Source of the DNA: Liolophura sinensis
Lineage: Eukaryota; Mollusca; Polyplacophora; Chitonida; Chitonidae
Length of the DNA: 64,000 nucleotides
Assembly: GCF_032854445.1 (NCBI RefSeq)
Contig: NC_088300.1
Location: 30,733,608-30,797,607, forward strand
Direction of reading: 5' to 3'
Shown here: positions 46,362 through 64,000 of the stretch, piece after piece
How positions within the stretch are numbered: the first letter of the stretch is position 1
Layout of the letters: each line of letters starts with the position of its first letter
The notes under the pieces: generated by a model
Database searches by the model: none
What the model was told of the DNA's origin: nothing
Seen by the model: only the letters and a program-made list of their open reading frames with translations
Program-made: the position numbers and the translations under genes

Positions 46362-47690
46362 AAATTTCACCAATCACAGGTATTTGTGAAAAGAATTTTA
46401 ACCAAACCTTTATCGTTATCAACAGTCAATCGGTGACATATCCAACAGCCAATCACAATGCTGTTTTTGCCCATTGTTCTTGCCATTGACTCGCTATAAT
46501 TTCTGGTTTACATTGGTTACCAAACATTTTAAATCGCAAGGCAAATCAATTTATTTTAGCTAAATCAATACAAATCAATATAAAGAGTTTAATCAGCCCA
46601 CAAAATGGCCGTTATTTTGAACGCATTTTGAATTAAAACTCTATTTCGAAGCCGCTGTGTTTGCGGCTTAAACCACTCAATTATGAACTTTTTTGTGCTT
46701 TATACCAAAGCTGATTTGATTTCAAAAGGCTTGTATCGCCTGTTTTTAGAGCAATTTCAAATGTAAAATAGAGTGTACGTGGCCCCTTCTGCTTCATTTT
46801 ACCCGACATAATATAACTTTGGAAGAGCTATGTATATGGTCTACTTTCCATGTATTTATACTCCACGCAACGTATCTATCACTTAAAATGGTTTACCACC
46901 CATCCCCACCGGTCTGCCCTTCAATAATGTATTATTAAAACATCACCGTGTATCTTTATATCCAACTGAGACACAATTACCATGTTTTTGAGACACAATT
47001 ACCATGTTTTTCTACAATTTACAGAAAATATACCTTGTGAAAAGCCCTAAATTTGGCCTCAGAGATGACCAGAATTGTTTTATTGCCAGAATCAAACTAT
47101 AAACATGAAAAAAAAATTGTCTTAGTACAGATGAAAACGTGGAAGGATTTTTTAGTGTGTAATAATTATTCTGCCCTGGATCACTTTGCTGATCGTGCCG
47201 TCATTTCTCCTGGATAACAGTACCAGTTTAGTGGCTTACGTTTGTGAAATTGGGTCACAACACAAGCTACCATGGGTCTGCAGAAGCTATACAGGAATTC
47301 TCGAGCAAAGAATCAGCCACCTGTTGAACATGAGTAACCCTTCACATCGGTTCCTAATATTTATGAAAAAATATGTATATACCACAGGTATAAAAGTCTG
47401 GTATTTATTGCACGACAGGCAACAATTTGAGGTACTTTGTTCTGATTATCAAATATGGGTTATGACTTTATACATGCAATTTCTTTCGTTAGTTCACAGA
47501 TCCACGCTGGCTATTATAGTTCCCCAGTTGTGGACATTTGGTCTGTTAACAAGCTGCCACCCATTTTCTAAGATATATCCCTCACTAAACTGAAATGTAT
47601 ACTTGTGGTCAAAAAACAAAGTTTCCAGCTAATATTTTTGGAAAAAAGTCCTATACTTATCCAGTATGTACGTGAAACATCCTAGAGTTG
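46362..47690. other. no recognisable gene
   Basis: AT-rich. A 135-codon plus-strand frame at 47186-47593 has no recognised similarity, no splice context and ordinary non-coding composition. Confidence 0.45.
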
Positions 47691-47699
47691 GTATAACTG

Positions 47700-49075
47700 C
47701 AGACTATGGTTTGGGCCAGAAGCCAGAAGAGAACCATCAAGAGCAGGAGTTGAACATGTGAGTACAGTACAAGCCAGAAGTAAACCATCAAGATTCACAG
47801 TAGAACATCTGAGTACAGTATAAACCAGAAGTGAACCATCAAGAGCTGGGGTTGAACATGTGAGAACAGTACAAGCCAGAAGTGAACCATCAAGAGTGGA
47901 GTTGAACATGTGAGTACAGTACAAGCCAGAAGTGAACAGTGAAGAGCAAGAGTTGAACATGTGAGTACAGTACAAGCCAGAAGTGAATCATCAAGAGCTA
48001 CAGTTGAACATGTGAGTATAGTACAGGCCAGAAGTGAACCATCAAGAGCTACAGTCGAACATGTGAGTACAGTACAAGCCAGAAGTCAACCCTCAAGAGC
48101 TGGAATTGAACATGTGAGTACAGTACAGGCCAGAAGTGAACTATCCAGAGCTGGAGTTGAACATGTGAGTACAGTACAAACCAGAAGTGAAGAGTGAAAA
48201 ACAAGAGTTGAACATGTGAGTACAGTACAAACCAGAAGTCAACCATCAAGAGCTGGAATTGAACATGTGAGTACAGTACAAACCAGAAGTGAACCATCAA
48301 GAACTGGAGCTGAACATGTGAGTACAGTACAAACCAGAAGTCAACCATCAAGAGCTGGAATTGAACATGTGAGTACAGTACAAACCAGAAGTCAACCATC
48401 AAGAGCTGGAGTTGAACATGTGAGTACAGTACAAACCAGAAGTCAACCATCAAGAGCTGGGGTTGAACATGTGAGTACAGTACAAACCAGAAGTCAACCA
48501 TCAAGAGCTGGAATTGAACATGTGAGTACAGTACAAACCAGAAGTCAACCATCAAGAGCTGGAGTTGAACATGTGAGTACAGTACAAACCAGAAGTTAAG
48601 CATCCAGAGCTACAGTTGCACATGTGAGTACAGTACAAACCAGAAGTGAAGCATCCAGAGCTGGAATTGCACATTTGGGTACAGTACAAACCAGAAGTGA
48701 AGCATTAAGAGCTGGAGCTTAACATGTGAGTACAGTACAAACCAGAAGTGAACCATCAAGAGCTGGAGTTGAACATGCGAGTACAGTACAAACCAGAAGT
48801 CAACCATCAAGAGCTGGAGTTGAACATGTGAGTACAGTACAAACCAGAAGTGAAGCATCCAGAGCTGGAGTTGCACATGTGAGTACAGTACAAACCAGAA
48901 GTGAAGCATCCAGAGCTGGAATTGCACATTTGGGTACAGTACAAACCAGAAGTGAAGCATTAAGAGCTGGAGCTTAACATGTGAGTACAGTACAAACCAG
49001 AAGTCAACCATCAAGAGCTAGAGTTGAACATGTGAGTACAGTACAAGCCAGAAGTGAAGCATCAAGAGCTGGTTG
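47700..49075. repeat. 51-bp minisatellite, about 27 units
   Basis: The unit contains GAGTACAGTACAAACCAGAA, then GTCAACCATCAAGAGCTGGA and ATTGAACATGT. The spacing of GAACATGTGA (48261, 48312) is 51. As 51 is a multiple of 3, frames repeat every 17 residues on both strands (plus STVQTRSQPSRAG; minus FWFVLYSHVQLQLLMVD), but each is interrupted. A coding role is not supported. Confidence 0.93.
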
Positions 49076-49264
49076 AAGAAGTTTACATGTGGTTTGCCAT
49101 GGAAATATCTTTAGCCTAGTTTAGCTTAATATTATTCTGATCCCAACACAACACAAATTTTAGTCAAATCAATTTAGTCCAGACTAGAATTAGTACCAGG
49201 CACCATATACATTTTTGAACAATTGTTCCAGACTCATGACTTAGGTGGGAAGGTGTGCAAGCAA

Positions 49265-49373
49265 ATTGCAGATGGTTCTGCCCAGTTTCCTCCCATAATA
49301 ATGTTGGCCCCTGTTGTATAAGTGAAATATTCTTGAGCATGGCGTAAAACACCAATCAAATAAATTAATAAAT
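49265..49373 (+). repeat. tRNA-derived SINE (family 1) fragment, plus orientation
   Basis: CCCAGTTTCCTCCCATAATA, then TAAGTGAAATATTCTTGAGC and a TAAATTAATAAA tail. Confidence 0.7.
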
Positions 49374-49659
49374 TTAATACTCAAATTCCTATAAACTGGA
49401 ATAAAATTAAGAGAATAAATTCAATTTTTTGGCTTAAATTTTGTTTTGACATTGTTACAAAAAATAAAACAACTGAATATTTCAACCTAATACAAGATTC
49501 ATAATACTTTAAATTGATCAATAAAGTCCATCTAATAGATTTCTTAGCACCTTTTCAAAGGCACTGGAGTGTTAATTGTGTAGCAGTAAACTTCTAGAGG
49601 ACAATAATATCATTATTGGTTGTTAACACTAAATTTCAGTCATGCTTTAGGAGCAAACA

Positions 49660-50145
49660 TGGTACCTGTCTTCAACTGTTCACTTGTGAATGTCTTTCAA
49701 ACACACATGATATCAGCCTTGGTGGTTTACTTGTAAATATTTTTCCAGCATCTGAAGTACATGTGATATCAGTCTTGGTTGTTTACGTGTGAATTTCTAT
49801 CCAGATTTTCAAGCGCGTACAATATCTGTGTTAGATGCTTAATTATAAATTTCTTTCCGGCAGCTGAAATACATGTGATATCAGTCTTGGATACTTACTT
49901 ATGAATTTCTTTCGTGATTTTGAAGCACATAAAATACCAGGGGCCGGTTTCATGAAGCTCACTTAGTTAAGGGCGCTCACTAAGGGCAACTTAACACCAA
50001 GTAAGCTTCATGAAACAGGCCCCTGTCCTGGTTGTGTTGTCTTGTGAATATCTCTACAGCTTCTGCAGCAGACATGATATCCGTCTTTATTGTTTTCCTG
50101 TGAACGTCTTTACAGATTCTGGAGGACACACAATATCAGTCTGTC
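49660..50145. repeat. 56-bp tandem repeat, about 7 units, split by a MITE
   Basis: GATATCAGTCTTGG and its variants occur at 49709, 49765, 49821, 49877 and 49933, then again near 50077 after an 88-bp interruption. Confidence 0.8.
49938..50025. mobile_element. 88-bp palindromic MITE
   Basis: The left arm CAGGGGCCGGTTTCATGAAG and the right arm (reverse complement CAGGGGCCTGTTTCATGAAG) differ by one base over 20. It sits inside one unit of the 56-bp repeat, interrupting the expected ATATCAG/TCTTGG. The GGGGCC-GTTTCA-GAAGC motif is, to my knowledge, common in marine invertebrate genomes. Confidence 0.8.
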
Positions 50146-50326
50146 TTGTCTACATCACAGAGGCATAAAATTACCAACAGGCATGACATGGAGTGTCTTA
50201 ACAACCCCACAGTGTAAAATCAGACGTAATCACTTGTAACTGATATATACAAATACATACAATGTTCACAGAGTAAATGAATATATCTATAATACATGGC
50301 AACCAATTTAAATTTGCTGTTAGTAT

Positions 50327-50420
50327 ATTTATTTATTTATTTACTTGGTATTTCATGCCATATTCAAGAATATTTCACTTATACTATGGCTGCCAGCATT
50401 ATGGTGGGAGGAAACTGTTC
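50327..50420 (-). repeat. tRNA-derived SINE (family 1) fragment
   Basis: TTTATTTATTTACTTGGTAT, a body to GGTGGGAGGAAACT, then a break. Confidence 0.7.
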
Positions 50421-50514
50421 TTATCACAATAAACATATCCATATAATTACCCCAAGATTCTGAAATCTGTATTAAACACTAAAATACTGTATTTTATTAA
50501 ACAATATTAATCTG

Positions 50515-50520
50515 TTTAAT
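50515..50520 (-). promoter_or_regulatory. likely polyadenylation signal ATTAAA of HOGA1
   Basis: Minus-strand ATTAAA, the commonest variant signal, about 100 bases beyond the HOGA1 stop. Confidence 0.4.
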
Positions 50521-50617
50521 AAAAAGCCAAATCATGCTGTAAATCTAATAATGCGTGTTTTATCCATTTATAATGCCTTGCTGTTAATGTCTTCATCACA
50601 GGTAAGATTAATGAGGT

Positions 50618-51634
50618 CTAGTTTAGAAAGCCACTGTTCACGAAGGTTTCCCTGACCTTTGACACCTCATCTGATTTCAGTGGAATCAATGGAAGTCTGG
50701 TTGGGCCTCCGTAATACCCGAACCATTCCATTGAAGCCTTCAGTGCTGGAATCCCGAACATTTTGGTGACCGCTGCATTCGGAGCAATAATCCTCTGCTG
50801 CAATTCTTTGGCTTCTTTTAGCTTTCCTTGTTGATAAAGGCTGTGCAGATTACATAACGCATCGCCCAGCATATTTGCAGATGCGCAGACGCCTCCAACG
50901 CAGCCTGCCACAAGAGCGGGCAGTAAGAAACCTGCAGAGCCAGCTAGGACCTGGAACTCCTGGTGTTGTGTCTTGTGGACAATGTTGCCTATTTTGACGA
51001 TATCACCACCGCTGTCCTTCATCCCAATGATGTTGGGGTGACTGGCTAGTTTGACCACCGCCTCAGGGGAGAGGTCGATTCCTGTATTTCCTGGGACGCT
51101 ATACAACAGAATCGGAGCAGGGCTTTCATCAGCAACATGCGTGTAGTGTTGCACAAAGGACTCATTGGTCATCCGGCCTTTGTAGTAACAAGGTGTGACT
51201 ACCATCAACACATCTGCACCTGCTTCGCTCATCTTTATACACATGTCTATAGTGTCACGTGTGGACTCGCATCCGGCGCCCCCTATCACCAGTTTCTCGG
51301 GATCCAGAATTTTGCGGGCATGGCGGATCATCTCCACTTTCTCCTCTGGTCTCATGTAAACTACTTCCCCGTTCGATCCCAGCACGGCCAACCCTCTAAG
51401 TGGAACCTTGTTCCACAGTGAAATGTTATGCTCAAGCTTGTTCAATGCCAAGTTTCCATCAGCGTCGAACGGTGTAGCTATTGGGGGAAATATACCACTG
51501 ACATCTGTAACAAGTGGCTTGTTGGATGACAGTGATCTAGCGGATGATTGGACAGAGCTCATTATTGCCTCTGGACTGGGTAGACCAAACCGCTGACTTA
51601 ATCCAATGATGTTGCAGCCTGCTTTTCGTAACAT
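50618..51634 (-). CDS. HOGA1: 4-hydroxy-2-oxoglutarate aldolase, mitochondrial
   Basis: An intact 338-residue frame. The family (DHDPS/NAL superfamily, TIM barrel) cleaves 4-hydroxy-2-oxoglutarate to pyruvate and glyoxylate, the last step of hydroxyproline breakdown in mitochondria; human HOGA1 has 327 residues. Visible hallmarks: GIFPPIATPFDADG (residues 47-60), GSNGE (86-90), the catalytic Tyr178 in LLYSVPGNTG, the Schiff-base Lys206 in IIGMKDSGG, and AGSAGFLLPALVAGCVGG (231-248). The first about 40 residues are basic/Ser-rich with few acids, as expected of a mitochondrial targeting peptide. No intron interrupts the coding region, unlike the human gene (7 exons) and the neighbouring genes here. 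A possible 5'-UTR acceptor (TTGTATTCAG) lies near 51670. No stop, frameshift or missing catalytic residue was seen. The start at 51634 is the first ATG of the frame; Met25 is a less likely alternative. Confidence 0.95.
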   Translation of the reverse strand: MLRKAGCNIIGLSQRFGLPSPEAIMSSVQSSARSLSSNKPLVTDVSGIFPPIATPFDADGNLALNKLEHNISLWNKVPLRGLAVLGSNGEVVYMRPEEKVEMIRHARKILDPEKLVIGGAGCESTRDTIDMCIKMSEAGADVLMVVTPCYYKGRMTNESFVQHYTHVADESPAPILLYSVPGNTGIDLSPEAVVKLASHPNIIGMKDSGGDIVKIGNIVHKTQHQEFQVLAGSAGFLLPALVAGCVGGVCASANMLGDALCNLHSLYQQGKLKEAKELQQRIIAPNAAVTKMFGIPALKASMEWFGYYGGPTRLPLIPLKSDEVSKVRETFVNSGFLN

Positions 51635-51639
51635 AGTAG

Positions 51640-53498
51640 ACTCTGAATCACATTACCAAAAGTTAGCTCCTGAATACAAGAAAGAAACAACGTTATTACA
51701 ATCAAAGAATGAAAGATGTAATGTCATACAAAACACGCTTAGAGTAGAAGAGTGAAGATGTAATATAAAACATAACAAGGTCACAGTCACTGTGGAAAAG
51801 AAAGTTATCAAGCGTTTCCTTTGAATAAAAATTCTTTCTGAAAGGCGTTTTGATTTCCACCAAAATATCAAACATTATTTATGTTTAACTTCTACTGAAG
51901 ATGAAAAGCAGTCGCAGTGACTGAATATATAAGCTCTATGTTTAAGACATGTATGTACACAGCTAGATAAGATCTACACGTATCCTTCGCTCATAGTGCT
52001 ACCTCACTCTAACAGCATTCTAAAGACACCACATGAGACTATTGCACTCTGTCATGTTTTATGGACTTTTTGCCTGAATGCTATTAAAGTGTCTAGCAAA
52101 GACATCAAAGTATACTTAGTTAAACTTCACAAAACTTAGTACATCAGTTTTTCATAAATATTCTTGTAAATGATGTCACCGTATGGAGATATAACCTAGA
52201 AAATGTGCGTCTTTAAGAAAAAAAGTTATGACAAATATGACTTACAAAGTTTTGTGAAAGTGGGCCCAGAGAAAGAACCATGACTGTCTTATCCAAACAT
52301 AAATTTAAAAAAAAAAATTCTTCACTTTTTTTGCCATCACAAAGTGACATCACATGGAATGTACGATTCATCATTTAAACCATGACATTACACAGGCCCA
52401 CTGTTCTCGGCACTGGACATGTGCTCTGTTTGTGGAAAGTCATCGTTATTCGCACGCATATGCACGTCACCACATGCCTTTAATTTTTATTTCTTCTTTA
52501 TTTCTACAGTGATAGGATTCAAACAAGCAGCTGTGACTAAACCGATTATAATACACGATGTAGGACTACACTGTGCCCTTATGGAGGGTGTATTGGTACA
52601 GATATGTATACATATATATAAATACGTACCTTAGCGTATTGTATTTCACAGGTAGGCGTTGTTCTGTGATCCTACAGTTGGCCACACAAACAGCCCAGTG
52701 GTCCCGACGCAGACTAACTGTGTGTATTTTGTTCAGATTACAACATCGTGACTTTACATACAATCCAGTCGTTATCAGCCCCAGTTTCTGACACCTTTCC
52801 TCTTCAGGCAGTTGTGTTCCACAGTTTATGTTAAGTCTGTTTATCTCTGAATAGATTCATTTATATTTACGGATTCATTTATATTTACTAAGTCTGTCAC
52901 ATCAGTTACTGAGTTCGTTACCGGTACAGGTACCAGTAGCCTCCACGGTCTACATGACCCCGTAGTTTTAAAGCTTGTAGTTGTTTACTGGATACAAGCA
53001 AACGCAGCACACTATTAAAATCACATGCCACAAATTTATACAAAGAGCGCTGTTTACTGCAAAGATGCAGATAAGCAAACTTTAACCCGTAGATTAAAGA
53101 CTTGTGCAACATCAACACAGTCTCCGAATTCAAGGGCGATAACACAAGCTTATCAACCGACAATATCGTCTGCATATAAAAAGTGGCTTTGGGTAGTCCC
53201 CCTTGATCCGCACTCGCCGCGTTACAAACTCGTTTCTGGAGAAGGTGAGATAAGTTAATAACTACTTATCACTGTCGTTTTCAAAATAACTGTCGTTGAA
53301 TGAATTTTTGTGTAATGGTGTGCACTTCTTGTATATTTACTGACTCTAAATCTAAATTTCGTTTTATTTTGTACATTCAAGATAATGAAAAGTTTAATAT
53401 GTCCTCGTCATTTTCTTTTTTTTTATGACACGACAATAAAATGGTTTCATTGTCTTCTGCATCGGACAAAAAACTATGATAATATTACATTATATCAT
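51640..53498. other. no recognisable gene
   Basis: AT-rich DNA upstream of HOGA1 on the minus strand. Short frames show no similarity I can name. A phrase AGTAGTCCCCCTTGATCC occurs at about 53192 and again at about 53988, so some low-copy repeat is shared between the two flanks of the MITE. Confidence 0.45.
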
Positions 53499-53732
53499 GA
53501 TGGCCGATAAGGGCCATAGTGTGCCTCCAGTAACACCATGGGTGATGAAGCGAAGGGGCGATGTTGTGATGCAAAGAGACGAAATTGTGATATGATCTTG
53601 GCATCGTCACCTTGCATTACAGCTTCGTATTATCGTAACTTCGTATTATCGTCTCTTCGCATCGCAACTTCACCTCTTCGTTTCATCAACCTTGATTTTA
53701 CTGAAGGCATACTGTGGCCCTTATCAGCCATC
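53499..53732. mobile_element. 234-bp palindromic MITE
   Basis: The arms are GATGGCCGATAAGGGCCATA at the left and the reverse complement GATGGCTGATAAGGGCCACA at the right. The pairing continues inward (GATGAAGCGAAGGGG against GATGAAACGAAGAGG, then GCAAAGAGACGA against GCGAAGAGACGA), so nearly the entire element is one hairpin. No coding capacity; the 70-codon frame over it is a by-product. Confidence 0.8.
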
Positions 53733-55677
53733 GTACAAGTAGCTATGTAGCATAATGTCCGCATATTTCACTGGATAACCGCTGCAAACTGATGCAGCAC
53801 ACAACCAAATTAATCACAATCTACACCCAGTTAACAGTGATGCTTAATTTACTTCAAAGTTCTAGATAAACAAACTTGAACACACAGAATGAGATAGACG
53901 AGGGCCACATCATGACCGTTATGGGAATCAATGCACGTAAATAAATCTTATCAACTGGGCAATGCCCGCAAATAACAGTTGCTTAGAGTAGTCCCCCTTG
54001 ATCCACTTCATAAGCTAGCAGAAACAATAACCTTCTTAACCTCGCAATTATTCAAAATGCTCTAAACATAAGCATTTCATATTTCATATGTATCATTAAA
54101 AAATTTGTGAAGACAGTTTAATATTGTTTCACCCATGATTCTTAAATTTTGATGAATTGTAGACGATATTATGCAGTCAAAAAGATATGTCATCTCCTTC
54201 GATTCCAGTGGCCCTTTTGATGCTGTACTACTCTTAATGGGACATATTGTCGACGGCATATAGTTAAGATTGCCAGATGGCTATGAACAAATATCTCACC
54301 CTACGTGGAAAGTGATATGTTTTATCTGGCATTTCCATTCAACACATCCACTCGCTCAGGTCGCTATATTTATAATCATGGTCGAAGCTTGCTTTATTTG
54401 ACGGAATTTCCTTCCTCTTGTGGCGCCACTACTTCTTAATCAGGTGTTCAAATAAGATAGTGTATAAAAAAAACTCATACATTCGTCACATGTATGGATG
54501 TGTTTATTAAAATAAATATACAACGGTTTACAGTTGAAATCTATATACATACACCCAAGAATTATGATAATCTGTACAAGAATGACATTCATGCATACAG
54601 TATAATAAAGATAGTTGTCAGTTTCCTGTTATTGGGGAATCCCAGCTGTAACAAAACGGTCCGAGGCTATGAACACTTATGTTTTTTCTTTATTCTGCAA
54701 TTATACACTTATCGGTGTATGTATTTTCATTAAACACATGCAGTACACAAGCACTGCAACGTCACACCAGAAAGAGATATGTTCTATAGGCCTGTTCTGA
54801 ATTACTTCCCATGTTACGCAACAGTGACTATGAGGTTACACGAGATTATAACAGCATCCATTATGTAGGTTATGTCACAACACTGTCTTAGAACACTAAG
54901 ACAGGACTATATAACTAACCAATGGCATATGCTGTATGTGCATAAATGCACAGGTAAACATCTGTTCTCGTAATTTATGCACACAATTACTCTTAGCTCC
55001 AAACAAGTAAGTTACGCCTATATGTATTTTGATGGCAGATATTCAACCGTGGTGAGGTGAGAGAAAACTGGGTAGAAAGTTTACTTAAGACGAGTGAATT
55101 GGCGGTGCAGTTGGGAGTCATATAGTGATTTTGACTTTTGATAAGTATTTTTCTGTTGTATGGCAAGCCTTAGTGTTAATGCACGAAAAACAAACTGAAT
55201 GTTATGTAGTAGCAACTGACATACTTCTATTGATATGGTACATGTACTTGGTAATGAAATCTTAAAATCTGGTCCAACAACACCATAACCTAATTTTCTA
55301 ACCTTAACTTACATATAGCTTATCAAAACAGACATGAGCTACAAGTAAGACTCTAGAGGATGAGAACTGTGATACCTAATAACACTTTCCCACGTTGTCA
55401 AGGGGAGAAAATTTAGTAAGAAACTGAACTCCTTACAAGCATAAATACCCATGTTACATCAGCCATATAAATGTTCGTTAAGCATATTACTTATGACATA
55501 AAGTATATACAAGCCATGATTCTGTACAGGTATAAACAACAAATTCCCACAAAAGTGCACTGTATGTGATATCTTTGTAAAACACTTATGCACTGTGTTG
55601 CCTTGGAAACAGACAGTATCAATTGTTTTTTTTTTTTGTAAGTGTTCAATTCCATGCTGAAACAGTTCATTCGTACG
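53733..55677. other. no recognisable gene
   Basis: AT-rich DNA between the MITE and the last exon of YIPF4. Short frames only. The 3' UTR of YIPF4 must lie at the right end of this stretch, but no AATAAA close to the stop was identified. Confidence 0.4.
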
Positions 55678-63998
<8,321 letters not shown>

Positions 63999-64000
63999 GG

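Noticed and set aside
47186-47593. 135-codon frame as a hypothetical protein
   Set aside because: Isolated, no homology recognised, no splice or start context; length is within chance for AT-moderate DNA.
48049-49014. Long minus-strand frames rich in Trp/Phe/Tyr (FWFVLYSHVQ), possible membrane protein
   Set aside because: They are antisense translations of a 51-bp minisatellite whose period is a multiple of three; the array is interrupted and has no gene signals.

Overview
This is eukaryotic, metazoan DNA, most likely from a mollusc (bivalve or gastropod) or another lophotrochozoan. The signs are intron-bearing genes with GT..AG junctions, AT-rich intergenic DNA, dozens of copies of tRNA-derived SINEs, many minisatellites, and the decayed remains of a Maverick/Polinton-like DNA element. 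The species call is an inference; nothing in the window fixes it.

Three genes can be read with confidence or fair confidence, all on the minus strand. (1) YIPF4, a Golgi Yip1-family membrane protein, has six exons between 55678 and 63998 that join into one 282-residue frame. (2) HOGA1, mitochondrial 4-hydroxy-2-oxoglutarate aldolase (50618-51634), is an intact, uninterrupted 338-codon frame. (3) A P-loop (PAPS-type) sulfotransferase-like gene, 'copy B' (20778-28008), has five exons that splice in phase but carries an apparent one-base frameshift inside the nucleotide-binding loop of exon 1. Two dead relatives flank it: copy A (about 6533-8483) and copy C (about 35290-42951). A and C share the same stop codon and the same altered 3'-phosphate loop, so they descend from a copy that was already inactivated.

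Layout. 1-9003 and 28962-40440 are two direct copies of one ancestral block (about 9 kb and 11.5 kb). Comparing them exposes later events: three SINE insertions with target-site duplications in the left copy; a solo LTR, a 216-bp triplication and a hairpin-ended insert of about 1.77 kb in the right copy; and unequal minisatellite lengths. 11.0-15.1 kb is a GC-rich island holding the broken Maverick/Polinton-like element (integrase ends without the catalytic core, packaging-type ATPase, small basic protein, and several structural-type proteins, all with frameshifts). 15.26-18.31 kb is bounded by long inverted repeats. 18.58-18.70 kb is a repeated CCAAT/E2F-like module. 42.0-50.1 kb is dominated by tandem arrays (29-, 31-, 51- and 56-bp units), with a possible small spliced gene at 45809-46361 next to a cluster of TGACGTCA motifs.

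The genes do not form one pathway. The main theme is a duplication-prone, transposon-rich interval in which a sulfotransferase family expanded and decayed, and in which a fossil DNA-virus-like transposon is preserved.
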